Assembly: GCA_017620915.1 (NCBI GenBank) | Contig: JAFZSK010000066.1 | Span: 1-56,708 of the forward strand | Direction: 5' to 3' | DNA length: 56,708 nt | Source of the DNA: Clostridia bacterium | GTDB taxonomy: Bacteria > Bacillota > Clostridia > UBA1212 > UBA1255 | Shown: piece after piece, positions 34,389-42,090 of the stretch | Position numbering within the stretch: position 1 is the first letter of the stretch | How the letters are laid out: each line of letters opens with the position of its first letter | Made by a program: the position numbers and the translations under genes | The notes under the pieces: model-generated | Database searches by the model: none | Seen by the model: the letters and a program-made list of their open reading frames with translations, nothing else | Told to the model about the DNA's origin: nothing

Positions 34389-35515
34389 AGCTCGAAGAAT
34401 TGTCCGCGCGCCTGCGGGCGCTGTATGCGCAGTACGGATACCGCCCGTATAAAATGAGCAAATTCGAGGAGTACGAGCTCTATGCGGGCAACCGCGAATT
34501 CCTGCTCTCGGACAACATCATCACTTTCACCGACACCGACGGCAAATTAATGGCGCTCAAGCCGGACGTGACGCTGTCTATCATCAAAAACACCGACGTG
34601 GACGTACGCGCCGGCTCCACCGAGAAGCTGTTCTACAGCGAGAACGTGTACCGGGTGCCGAAAGGGGCGGAAGGGTTCCGCGAGATCATGCAGACCGGGC
34701 TCGAGTGCATCGGGGGCGTTGACAGCTACTGCGTGGCGGAGGTGCTGCTGCTGGCGGCGGAAAGCCTGCGTGCCACCGGGCGTCAATTCGTGCTGGATGT
34801 GGGTCTCCCCGGGCTGCCGGCGGAAATTGCCGCCATCATTACCCCGGATGTGGAGGTACAGGGGCAATTGCTCCAATGCGCTGCGGAGAAGAGCCTGCAC
34901 GGGATCGACGCGATTGCCGCCGGGCTTCAAGCCGGTCCGAACGCGGTCAACAACGCCGCAGTAGAAGCCCTCAAAACGCTCTCCGGGCTGTACGGCACGC
35001 CGGAGGAGACGCTGGCGGAGGCGGAGCGCGCGGCCACGGGGCTGGGGCTGGAAAGCGAGCTCACGGAACTCAAAACCGTGCTGGCGGCACTGGCGGATTC
35101 GCCGGTTAAAGACAGCCTGCGCATCGATTTTTCGGTGGCGGGCGGCCGCAACTACTACACCGGCATCGCGTTCAAGGGCTACGTGGAAGGCGTGCCGGAA
35201 CGGGTATTGTCCGGCGGCGGGTACGACCGGCTGGTGGCGCGGTTCATTCCCGGCGCCAAGGCCATCGGGTTCGCGGTGTATCTGGATACGCTGGAGCTGC
35301 TGATGACGCCCGAGACCGCGCAGGACGGGGACGTGCTGCTGGTGTACGACGGCGCGGAGGCGGCAGCGGTGCTGCGGGAAGTGCAGAGAATGACGGCCGC
35401 GGGGCTGAAGGTCAAGGCGGTGCGCAGCGCGGAAGCGGACAAATACCGCGGGCGGTACGGCAAAATAATTGACGCGGGGTCTGTCCCCGTGTTCAATGGA
35501 GGCGACGGACAATGA
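34385..35515 (+). CDS. hisZ: ATP phosphoribosyltransferase regulatory subunit HisZ
   Basis: A 376-residue paralogue of histidyl-tRNA synthetase without the anticodon domain. It has the class II-like motif 2 area (EKLFYSENVYRVP, then EIMQTGLECIG) and the C-terminal YYTGIAFKGYVEGVPERVL with GGGYDRL, as in HisZ and HisRS. It forms an octamer with the short HisG and mediates histidine feedback inhibition. The presence of a short HisG downstream requires it. The C-terminus ends IIDAGSVPVFNGGDGQ, encoded by a dispersed repeat copy, and appears to extend the natural end. ATGA overlaps link it to the regulator and to hisG. Confidence 0.95.
   Translation: MKLEELSARLRALYAQYGYRPYKMSKFEEYELYAGNREFLLSDNIITFTDTDGKLMALKPDVTLSIIKNTDVDVRAGSTEKLFYSENVYRVPKGAEGFREIMQTGLECIGGVDSYCVAEVLLLAAESLRATGRQFVLDVGLPGLPAEIAAIITPDVEVQGQLLQCAAEKSLHGIDAIAAGLQAGPNAVNNAAVEALKTLSGLYGTPEETLAEAERAATGLGLESELTELKTVLAALADSPVKDSLRIDFSVAGGRNYYTGIAFKGYVEGVPERVLSGGGYDRLVARFIPGAKAIGFAVYLDTLELLMTPETAQDGDVLLVYDGAEAAAVLREVQRMTAAGLKVKAVRSAEADKYRGRYGKIIDAGSVPVFNGGDGQ
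35471..35496 (+). repeat. Dispersed hairpin repeat at the hisZ/hisG junction
   Basis: The core GACGCGGGGTCTGTCCCCG is followed by TGTTCAA. It is translated as the last dozen codons of hisZ and immediately precedes GGAGGCGACGGACA, the ribosome site region of hisG. Confidence 0.9.
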
Positions 35516-36180
35516 GCGGAGCGGAGTTTTTGAATATTGCCCTTCCGAAGGGCCGGCTGGGCGAAAAAGTATACGCCGTGTTTGAAAAAGCGGGCTACCC
35601 GTGCCCCGGCGTGATGGACAACAGCCGCAAACTCGTGTTCGAGAACCCGGACGCGGGGGTGCGCTATTTCTGGGTGAAACCGTCGGACGTGGCCATCTAC
35701 GTTGAGCGCGGCGCGGCGGATCTCGGCGCGGCAGGCAGGGACATTCTGCTGGAATACGCGCCGGACGTGTACGAACTGGCGGATCTCGGCCTGGGTGTGT
35801 GCCGGATGGCGGTGGCGGCGCCGGAGAGCTTCCGGGACGAGCCGGAGCGGACGCTGCGGGTAGCCACCAAATTTCCGAACATCGCGCGGAGCTACTACGC
35901 CGACCGGGGGCGGGACATCGACATCATCAAGCTAAACGGTTCCATCGAACTGGCGCCGGTGCTGGGGCTCTCGGACGTGATCATGGACATCGTGGAGACG
36001 GGGACAACGCTCCGGGAAAACCACCTCGCGGTCATAGACACGGTATTGCCCATCAGTGCGCGGCTGGTGGCCAACAAAAGCAGCTACCGCTTCAAGAACC
36101 GCGAGATCCGCCGGCTGGCAGCGGCAGTTTCGGATGCGATAACGGTGGCGAAGGCGGCAGCGACGGAGGCAAAAGCATAA
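35512..36180 (+). CDS. hisG: ATP phosphoribosyltransferase, short form
   Basis: A 222-residue short HisG. It has the N-terminal LNIALPKGRL, the motif AADLGAAGRDILLE (substrate site), RVATKFPNIARSYYAD, and the signature INGSIELAPVLGLSDVIMDI-like segment (here LNGSIELAPVLGLSD) with VETGTTL for the PRPP-binding loop. It catalyses the first step of histidine synthesis, ATP plus PRPP to phosphoribosyl-ATP. Lacking the C-terminal regulatory domain of the long form, it needs HisZ, which is encoded directly upstream with a 4-base overlap. Confidence 0.97.
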   Translation: MSGAEFLNIALPKGRLGEKVYAVFEKAGYPCPGVMDNSRKLVFENPDAGVRYFWVKPSDVAIYVERGAADLGAAGRDILLEYAPDVYELADLGLGVCRMAVAAPESFRDEPERTLRVATKFPNIARSYYADRGRDIDIIKLNGSIELAPVLGLSDVIMDIVETGTTLRENHLAVIDTVLPISARLVANKSSYRFKNREIRRLAAAVSDAITVAKAAATEAKA

Positions 36181-36182
36181 TT

Positions 36183-37502
36183 ATGATCAGTATTATTGAC
36201 GCACGAAATAAATACGCGGATAACGGCGGGCGCATCCCGCGGGAAGCGGTCTTTGCCCGGAGCGCGGCGGCGACTGCGGCGGCGGATATCTCCGCCACGG
36301 TGGCGGCCATAATTGCGGACGTACGGGCGCGGGGCGACAATGCCCTCCGCGGCTACACGCTCAAATTCGACAAGGCAGACATTGCTTCGCCGGAAGTGAC
36401 CGCTGCGGAATTTGCCGAGGCGGAAGCGGCCTGCGGCCCGGAGTTCAAGGCGCTTTTAGAGCGCGCGGCGGACAACATCCGCGGCTTCCACTCGCTCCAG
36501 CGCCGCGTGGGCTTCGAGACCCGGAACGTGCAGGGCGTGGTGACGGGGCAGCGGGTATTGCCCCTGGCGCGAGTGGGCGTGTACGTGCCCGGCGGCACCG
36601 CGGCGTATCCCTCTACCGTACTGATGGACGTGATCCCGGCGCGGATCGCGGGTTGTCCGGAGATCATAATGGTCACGCCTCCGGGGAAAGACGGCAAAGT
36701 GGCGGCGGCAATATTGACCGCTGCCCGCATCGCCGGCGTCACACGGATCTTCAAGGTGGGCGGCGCTCAGGCGATTGCGGCGCTGGCTTACGGCACGGAG
36801 AGCGTACCGGCGGTGGACAAGATCGTGGGCCCGGGCAATGCCTTCGTGGCCGAAGCGAAACGCCAGGTATTCGGGCAGGTGTCTATCGATATGATCGCGG
36901 GACCCAGCGAGATCCTGATCGTGGCGGACGGCAAGAACCGGCCGGACTGGGTGGCGGCGGATATGTTGTCTCAGGCGGAGCACGACCGCATGGCTTCGGC
37001 GGTGCTGGTGACGGATTCGGCGGCACTGGCGGAGGCGGTGAGCGCGGAACTGGAGCGGCAGATACCGCAGTTGGCGCGGCGGGAGATCGCGCGGGCGTCG
37101 ATTGACACCAACGGCCGCATCATAATCGTCAGCGACCTGGCGGCGGCGGTGGATACAGCCAACGAAATTGCCCCCGAACACCTGGAACTCTGCGTGGACG
37201 AGCCCTTCGACTGGCTGCGGCGCATCCGCAACGCGGGCTCGGTGTTTCTGGGCCGGTATTGTCCGGAGGCGCTGGGCGACTACTTCGCGGGTCCCAACCA
37301 CACGCTGCCCACCGGCGGCACGGCGCGATTCTCCTCGGCGCTCTCAGTGGATGATTTCGTGAAAAAAGTGCAATATATCAGTGCGGACGCGGCGGCAATG
37401 GCAGCCTGCGCGGTGGATGTGGACAATTTCGCCCGCACCGAGGGGCTCACGGGACACGGGTACAGCGCAACTATAAGAACGGATAAAGAGAGGGTGCAAT
37501 GA
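36183..37502 (+). CDS. hisD: Histidinol dehydrogenase
   Basis: A 439-residue zinc enzyme for the last two oxidations, L-histidinol to L-histidine with NAD. It has RVGVYVPGGTAAYPSTVLM, KVGGAQAIAALAYGTESVP, VDKIVGPGNAFVAEAKRQV, IDMIAGPSEILIVAD, the zinc/catalytic segment LSQAEHDRMASAVLVT, and APEHLELCVD with GNAGSVFLG-like and GPNHTLPTGG blocks. The open frame extends upstream into hisG, but the ATG at 36183, two bases after the hisG stop, gives the normal N-terminus; GGAGG lies 13 bases upstream within hisG. It overlaps hisC by four bases (ATGA). Confidence 0.97.
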   Translation: MISIIDARNKYADNGGRIPREAVFARSAAATAAADISATVAAIIADVRARGDNALRGYTLKFDKADIASPEVTAAEFAEAEAACGPEFKALLERAADNIRGFHSLQRRVGFETRNVQGVVTGQRVLPLARVGVYVPGGTAAYPSTVLMDVIPARIAGCPEIIMVTPPGKDGKVAAAILTAARIAGVTRIFKVGGAQAIAALAYGTESVPAVDKIVGPGNAFVAEAKRQVFGQVSIDMIAGPSEILIVADGKNRPDWVAADMLSQAEHDRMASAVLVTDSAALAEAVSAELERQIPQLARREIARASIDTNGRIIIVSDLAAAVDTANEIAPEHLELCVDEPFDWLRRIRNAGSVFLGRYCPEALGDYFAGPNHTLPTGGTARFSSALSVDDFVKKVQYISADAAAMAACAVDVDNFARTEGLTGHGYSATIRTDKERVQ

Positions 37503-38566
37503 GTAAATTCTTCAGCAATAAATTCAGCGGCCTTGCGCCGTACGTGCCGGGCGAGCAGCCCAAAGGCGCGAAGTATATAAAGCTCAACACCAACGAGTCG
37601 CCGTTTCCGCCATCGCCCAAAGCGGTGGCGGCCGGTGCGAAGGCGCTGGAGCGGCTGATGCTGTACCCGGATCCGGAGTGCGGCGCGCTCTGCAATGCGG
37701 CGGCGGAGACCTTCGGCGTGCGGCCGGAACAGATCGTGTGCACCAACGGCTCCGATGAAGTGCTGAGCTGGGCGTTCGCGGCGTTTTGCGACGGGGACAG
37801 ACCCGCGGTATTTCCGGATGTGACGTACGGGTTTTACCCGGTGTTTGCGCAGGAAAACGGCGTGCCGTACCGGGTAGTGCCGCTCAAAGACGACCTTACG
37901 ATGGATATTGACGCGCTGATGGCGGCGCAGGGAACGCTGTTTATAGCCAACCCCAATGCGCCGACGGGAATCGCCCTCCCGCGGAACGTGATCGAAGTGC
38001 TGCTGCGGGCGGATCCGGGGCGGATGGTGGTAGTGGACGAGGCGTATGTTGACTTCGGGGGCGAAAGCGTGGTAAAACTGATCGACCGGTACGACAACCT
38101 GCTGGTGACGCAGACGTTCTCGAAATCGCGGTCAATGGCCGGCGCGCGCCTCGGCCTGGGCTTCGCCGCGGAGCCGGTGATTCGCGACCTGAACACGCTG
38201 CGGTTCTCGGTCAATCCGTACAACGTCAACTCCGTCACCCTCGCCGCGGGCGTGGGCGCGCTGAGCGACCCGGCGTACACGGAGGCCAACTGCCGCACGA
38301 TCGTCGAAAACCGCGCCTTTACCGCCGCGGGGCTGGCGAAACTGGGCTTTGAATTGACGGATTCCAAAGCGAATTTCGTATTTGCGCGCTGTCCGGGCGT
38401 TTCCGGAGAGGTGCTGTACCAGGCGCTCAAGGCGAAAGGCATACTGGTGCGGCATTTTGCGAAGCCCGCGCGGATCGCGGACTACCTGCGGATCACGATC
38501 GGTTCGCGGGCGCAGATGGAAGCGCTGCTCAGCGCGCTGGCAGAGATCTTAAACAGACCAATTTGA
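37499..38566 (+). CDS. hisC: Histidinol-phosphate aminotransferase
   Basis: A 355-residue fold-type I PLP enzyme. It has KLNTNESPFPPSP at the N-terminus, NGSDEVLSWAF, NPNAPTG for PLP ring contact, VVDEAYVDFGG with the PLP pyridine-nitrogen aspartate, and the Schiff-base lysine in TFSKSRSMAGARLGLGFA. LRITIGSRAQMEALL at the end binds the phosphate. It converts imidazole acetol-phosphate to histidinol-phosphate with glutamate. The sequence ACGGGGACAGACCCGCGG at ~37791-37808 resembles the core of the dispersed repeat but encodes the ordinary D-G-D-R-P segment of the family. Confidence 0.97.
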   Translation: MSKFFSNKFSGLAPYVPGEQPKGAKYIKLNTNESPFPPSPKAVAAGAKALERLMLYPDPECGALCNAAAETFGVRPEQIVCTNGSDEVLSWAFAAFCDGDRPAVFPDVTYGFYPVFAQENGVPYRVVPLKDDLTMDIDALMAAQGTLFIANPNAPTGIALPRNVIEVLLRADPGRMVVVDEAYVDFGGESVVKLIDRYDNLLVTQTFSKSRSMAGARLGLGFAAEPVIRDLNTLRFSVNPYNVNSVTLAAGVGALSDPAYTEANCRTIVENRAFTAAGLAKLGFELTDSKANFVFARCPGVSGEVLYQALKAKGILVRHFAKPARIADYLRITIGSRAQMEALLSALAEILNRPI

Positions 38567-38582
38567 ATAAGGGGTTAGACGC

Positions 38583-39179
38583 ATGAACGACAGCGGACGG
38601 ATCGCGGAGATCGAAAGAAATACGGCGGAGACGCAGGTAAGCGTGAAGCTGGGGCTGGACGGGGGCAGAGTGTGCATTGACAGCGGCGTGGGATTTCTGA
38701 ACCACATGCTGACGCTGTTCGCGGCGCACGGGCAGTTTGGACTGGACGTGCGGTGCACGGGCGATATCGACGTGGACGACCACCACAGCGTGGAAGATGT
38801 TGGCATCGCGCTGGGACAGGCCTTCGCGGCGGCGCTGGGCGAAAAGCGCGGGATACGGCGGTACGGCAGCTGCATATTGCCCATGGACGAGGCGCTGATA
38901 TTGACCGCCGCGGACTTTTCGGGGCGGGCGCACCTGACCTTCGACGTGAAATTGCCCGCACAGAAAGTGGGGAGCTTCGATACCGAACTGGTGGAGGAGT
39001 TCTGGCTGGGTTTCGTGCGGAATGCCGGCTGCAGCCTGCACATTCGCGAGATCAGCGGCGCCAATACCCACCACATCATCGAAGGCATTTTCAAATCCGC
39101 CGCGCGGTCAATACGCACCGCGGTGGAACTCGATCCCCGGCTGGCGGGCGAGATCCCGTCCACCAAGGGCGTGCTGTGA
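38583..39179 (+). CDS. hisB: Imidazoleglycerol-phosphate dehydratase
   Basis: A 198-residue monofunctional IGPD. It has RNTAETQVSVKLGLDG, SGVGFLNHMLTLFAAHG, DVDDHHSVEDVGIALGQAF (manganese-binding His/Glu cluster), and the mirrored C-terminal half with AGCSLHIREISGANTHHIIE and FKSAARSIRTAV. It dehydrates imidazoleglycerol phosphate to imidazole acetol-phosphate. It has no histidinol-phosphatase domain, and no separate phosphatase gene (hisK or hisN type) is in this operon, so that step must be encoded elsewhere. Confidence 0.98.
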   Translation: MNDSGRIAEIERNTAETQVSVKLGLDGGRVCIDSGVGFLNHMLTLFAAHGQFGLDVRCTGDIDVDDHHSVEDVGIALGQAFAAALGEKRGIRRYGSCILPMDEALILTAADFSGRAHLTFDVKLPAQKVGSFDTELVEEFWLGFVRNAGCSLHIREISGANTHHIIEGIFKSAARSIRTAVELDPRLAGEIPSTKGVL

Positions 39180-39191
39180 GGGGTGAGGGCA

Positions 39192-39854
39192 ATGACGGCG
39201 ATCGTTGACTACGGCGCGGGCAACCTGTTTTCCCTGGTCAGCTCTCTTTCATTTATAGGCGAGGAGGCAATTGTCACCGGAGACCCGGACAAGCTCCGGG
39301 CGGCGGACCGGATCATCCTGCCCGGCGTGGGCGCCTTCGGCGAAGCGGCCGAACTGCTGCGGACGCGGGGTCTGACCCCGGTGTTAAAACAGATCGCGGC
39401 GGAGGGCAAGCCGTTCCTGGGCATCTGCCTGGGCATGCAGTTATTGTTCGACGAAAGCGAAGAATTCGGGCGGCACGAGGGGCTGGGTCTGATACCGGGG
39501 CGCGTTGTCCCCATCGAGAGCCTGCCGGGCTGGAACAAAACGCTGAAAATACCGCATATCGGGTGGAATCCGTTGACGCTGACGCGCCCCTCGACGCTGT
39601 TCCGCGAGGTCAGCGACGGCGACTGCGTATATTTCGTGCACTCTTTCTGCGCGACGGACTGCGCGGCGGCGGTCACGGCCACGGCGGAGTACAGCGTCAC
39701 CGTGACGGCGGCGGTGGAGAAGGGCAACGTATTCGGCTGCCAGTTCCACCCCGAAAAAAGCGGCAACGTGGGCCTGCGCATACTGCGCGCGTTCTGCGCT
39801 CTTTTAAACACGGGGACAGACCCCATGTTCAAAGGAGGTGACGGCCGGTGCTGA
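39192..39854 (+). CDS. hisH: Imidazole glycerol phosphate synthase, glutamine amidotransferase subunit
   Basis: A 220-residue class I glutaminase. It has IVDYGAGNLFSLVSSLSF, ILPGVGAFGEAAELL, the nucleophile Cys in PFLGICLGMQLLFDESEE, VYFVHSFCA, and the catalytic His-Glu in CQFHPEKSG. It passes ammonia to HisF. I choose the ATG at 39192, preceded by GAGGGGTGAGGG. Two dispersed repeat copies lie in the gene: one inside the frame just before the nucleophile region (39362-39389, encoding RGLTPVLK), the other making the C-terminal tail LLNTGTDPMFKGGDGRC. It overlaps hisA by seven bases. Confidence 0.96.
   Translation: MTAIVDYGAGNLFSLVSSLSFIGEEAIVTGDPDKLRAADRIILPGVGAFGEAAELLRTRGLTPVLKQIAAEGKPFLGICLGMQLLFDESEEFGRHEGLGLIPGRVVPIESLPGWNKTLKIPHIGWNPLTLTRPSTLFREVSDGDCVYFVHSFCATDCAAAVTATAEYSVTVTAAVEKGNVFGCQFHPEKSGNVGLRILRAFCALLNTGTDPMFKGGDGRC
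39362..39389 (+). repeat. Dispersed hairpin repeat inside hisH
   Basis: GACGCGGGGTCTGACCCCGG followed by TGTTAAAA matches the family core and arm. It encodes T-R-G-L-T-P-V-L-K in a region where HisH proteins normally also have an R-G-L...L-like helix start, so the repeat either replaced or fortuitously resembles native sequence. Confidence 0.7.
39802..39834 (+). repeat. Dispersed hairpin repeat at the hisH/hisA junction
   Basis: TTTTAAACACGGGGACAGA continues CCCCATGTTCAAAGG. The arms AACACGGGG and CCCCATGTT pair almost perfectly around ACAGA. The unit codes for the hisH tail, and its end runs into AAAGGAGGTGA, the excellent ribosome site of hisA. Confidence 0.9.
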
Positions 39855-40636
39855 TCTTTCCGGCGATCGATATATACGGCGGCAAAGCGGTGCGTCTGTT
39901 CAAAGGCGATTACGCCCGGATGACGGTGTACAGCGAGGATCCGGTGGCGGTGGCGGAAGCGTTTGCCGAGGCCGGCGCGACCTGCGTCCACGTGGTGGAC
40001 CTCGAAGGCGCGCGCAGCGGCACGACGCCCAACCTGGAGCTGATCCTGCGCATCCGGCGCGAAAGCGGCCTGTTCACCGAAGTGGGCGGCGGCATCCGGA
40101 CGCGGGAGACGGCGGCGAGATATATTGACAACGGCATCGATCGTGTTATACTTGGTACGGCCGCCGCGCGGGAACCGGCGCTGCTGCGGGCGCTCACGGC
40201 GGAGTACGGGGAGCGGATCGCGGCGGGCGTTGACCTCCGCGACGGGTACGTGGCGGTCAACGGCTGGACCGAACGCACCGGCCTCACCGCGGCGGAGTTC
40301 TTCCGGCAGCTGGGGGAGGCGGGCGTCAACACGGCGATCTGCACGGACATTTCCCGCGACGGGGCGATGCGCGGCGCCAACACGTCGCTGTACCGCGAGC
40401 TGTTGACGCTGCCCGCGACGGCGGAGTACGGCATCCGGTTGATCGCGTCCGGCGGCGTATCTACTATAGAGGACGTGCGCGAATTGACCGCTGCGGGCTT
40501 GTACGGCGCCATCATCGGCAAGGCGTATTATACCGGCGCCATTGACCTCCGCGAAGCCCTTCGCCTCGCCGCGGAACCTGACTCGAAAACTGACGCGGGG
40601 TCTGACCCCGTGTTAAAAAAGGAGGCGGCAACATGA
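39848..40636 (+). CDS. hisA: Phosphoribosylformimino-5-aminoimidazole carboxamide ribotide isomerase
   Basis: A 262-residue (beta/alpha)8 isomerase starting at GTG 39848, with AAAGGAGGTGA upstream. It has IFPAIDIYGGKAVRLFKGDY (general base Asp in the first strand), HVVDLEGARSG, EVGGGIRTRETA, the phosphate loop of the first half, YIDNGIDRVILGTAA, the second Asp in ICTDISRDGAMRGAN, and LIASGGVSTIEDV with AIIGKAYYTGAIDL. It carries out the Amadori rearrangement of ProFAR to PRFAR. The last ~15 residues (TDAGSDPVLKKEAAT) derive from a repeat copy and go beyond the normal end of HisA. It overlaps hisF by four bases. Confidence 0.97.
   Translation: MLIFPAIDIYGGKAVRLFKGDYARMTVYSEDPVAVAEAFAEAGATCVHVVDLEGARSGTTPNLELILRIRRESGLFTEVGGGIRTRETAARYIDNGIDRVILGTAAAREPALLRALTAEYGERIAAGVDLRDGYVAVNGWTERTGLTAAEFFRQLGEAGVNTAICTDISRDGAMRGANTSLYRELLTLPATAEYGIRLIASGGVSTIEDVRELTAAGLYGAIIGKAYYTGAIDLREALRLAAEPDSKTDAGSDPVLKKEAAT
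40591..40620 (+). repeat. Dispersed hairpin repeat at the hisA/hisF junction
   Basis: GACGCGGGGTCTGACCCCG followed by TGTTAAAAAA encodes the hisA tail and leads into GGAGGCGGCAAC, the ribosome site of hisF. The position mirrors those at the hisZ/hisG and hisH/hisA junctions. Confidence 0.9.
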
Positions 40637-41391
40637 TCACCAAACGCATCATTCCCTGCCTCGACGTCCGGAACGGCCGCGTGGTCAAAGGCGTGAATTT
40701 CAAAGGCGTGGCGGACGTAGCCTCCCCGGTGGAACTGGCCGAGTATTACAGCGCGGCGGGCGCGGACGAACTGGTTTTTTACGACATCACCGCTTCGGCG
40801 GAGGGGCGGAAACTGTTTACAGATGTGCTGCGCGAGACCGCTTCGCGCGTGTTCATACCGCTCACCGTGGGAGGCGGTATCAATACGGTGGAGGATTTCG
40901 ACCGGGTGCTGAAATGCGGCGCGGACAAGGTCAGCGTGAACTCGGGCGCGATCCGTGACCCTTCGCTGATCGGCGCGGCGGCAACGAAATACGGCAGCCA
41001 GTGTGTGGTATTGTCCGCGGACGTGGCGCGGGTGCACGGCGAGTACCGGGTGTTCGCCAAAGGCGGCCGCGAAGACACGGGCATGGAGGCGATCAGCTGG
41101 ATCCGGCGCGCGGTGGACAACGGCGCGGGCGAAGTGGTGGTCAATTCCATTGACACCGACGGCGTGAAAGGCGGCTTTGACCTCGATCTGCTGGCCCACG
41201 TGACGTACTACGTGAAAGTGCCGGTGATCGCGTCTGGCGGCGCGGGATCGATCTCCGACTTCATCACGCTGTTCCGCACGCTGCCGGGCGTTGACGCGGG
41301 GCTGGCGGCGTCGGTGTTCCATTTCGGCGAGATCGCTATCCGCGAACTGAAGCAGGCAATGGCCGCGGCGGGCGTGCCCGCACGGCTTTGA
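40633..41391 (+). CDS. hisF: Imidazole glycerol phosphate synthase cyclase subunit
   Basis: A 252-residue (beta/alpha)8 cyclase. It has KRIIPCLDVRNGRVVKGVNF with catalytic Asp11-type residue, ADELVFYDITASAEGR, PLTVGGGINTVEDF, LKCGADKVSVNSGAI, EVVVNSIDTDGVKGGFDLDL with the second catalytic Asp, and IASGGAGSISDF. It uses ammonia from HisH to form imidazole glycerol phosphate and AICAR. ATGA overlap with hisA. Confidence 0.98.
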   Translation: MITKRIIPCLDVRNGRVVKGVNFKGVADVASPVELAEYYSAAGADELVFYDITASAEGRKLFTDVLRETASRVFIPLTVGGGINTVEDFDRVLKCGADKVSVNSGAIRDPSLIGAAATKYGSQCVVLSADVARVHGEYRVFAKGGREDTGMEAISWIRRAVDNGAGEVVVNSIDTDGVKGGFDLDLLAHVTYYVKVPVIASGGAGSISDFITLFRTLPGVDAGLAASVFHFGEIAIRELKQAMAAAGVPARL

Positions 41392-41395
41392 GGAT

Positions 41396-41438
41396 ATTTG
41401 AACGGGGGACAGACCCCGTTTTTGAACAGGGGGACGGA
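41396..41438 (+). repeat. Dispersed hairpin repeat, double copy at the hisF/hisIE junction
   Basis: TTTGAACGGGGGACAGACCC is followed by CCGTTTTTGAACAGGGGGAC, a complete unit plus a second 5' arm. It occupies nearly all the 51-bp gap. The AGGGGGAC portion lies at ribosome-site distance from the hisIE ATG, so the repeat may supply it. Confidence 0.9.
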
Positions 41439-41442
41439 CAAT

Positions 41443-42090
41443 ATGATCAAGATCGATGAACTCAAATTCGACGAGCGCGGGCTGATCCCGGCGATCGTTG
41501 TGGACTATGCCACGCGGCGGGTGCTGATGCTGGCGTATATGAACCGGGAGAGCCTGGAATTGACCATGGAGAAGGAACTGACCTGCTTCTGGAGTCGGTC
41601 GCGGCAGAAACTCTGGGTCAAAGGCGAGACCAGCGGCAACTACCAGCACGTGGTGTCCATTGCCGCCGACTGCGACCGGGATTCGCTGCTGGTGACGGTG
41701 GTGCCCGACGGGCCCGCGTGCCACCTGGGGACCACGTCCTGCTTCGATTACCCCCTGTACGAGAGCGAGACCCGGGGTGAGTTTTCCCTGGACGGTCTGA
41801 TGGAGATGCTGAAAGGCCGCAAACTGACGCCCAAAGAAGGCTCCTATACTTCGTACCTGTTCGACAAGGGCCTGGACAAGATCCTCAAAAAGATCGGCGA
41901 AGAAAGCACCGAAGTGATCATCGCGGGCAAGGCCCAGGATAAACCCGAGACCGTGTATGAGATCGCCGACCTGGTGTACCACGTGATGGTGCTGATGGTG
42001 GAAGCCGGCATTTCTATTGACGACGTGCGCGCCGAGCTGGGGCGCCGCCATGTGATCGACCGCAAAGTGAAGCAGGAGAAAATGACATGA
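41443..42090 (+). CDS. hisIE: Bifunctional phosphoribosyl-AMP cyclohydrolase / phosphoribosyl-ATP pyrophosphohydrolase
   Basis: A 215-residue fusion from the ATG at 41443. Residues 1-~110 are His[38 protein letters not shown] and the zinc segment [11 protein letters not shown] with CHLGTTSCF. Residues ~125-215 are His[32 protein letters not shown] and [13 protein letters not shown] with metal-binding acidic residues. It performs steps two and three of the pathway. It ends with an ATGA overlap into the pectate-lyase-like gene, which is unusual for a his operon. Confidence 0.97.
   Translation: MIKIDELKFDERGLIPAIVVDYATRRVLMLAYMNRESLELTMEKELTCFWSRSRQKLWVKGETSGNYQHVVSIAADCDRDSLLVTVVPDGPACHLGTTSCFDYPLYESETRGEFSLDGLMEMLKGRKLTPKEGSYTSYLFDKGLDKILKKIGEESTEVIIAGKAQDKPETVYEIADLVYHVMVLMVEAGISIDDVRAELGRRHVIDRKVKQEKMT

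Noticed and set aside
37790-37809. Dispersed repeat copy in hisC
   Set aside because: ACGGGGACAGACCCGCGG resembles the core, but it encodes the native D-G-D-R-P segment of HisC and lacks the AT-rich arms, so chance similarity is likely.
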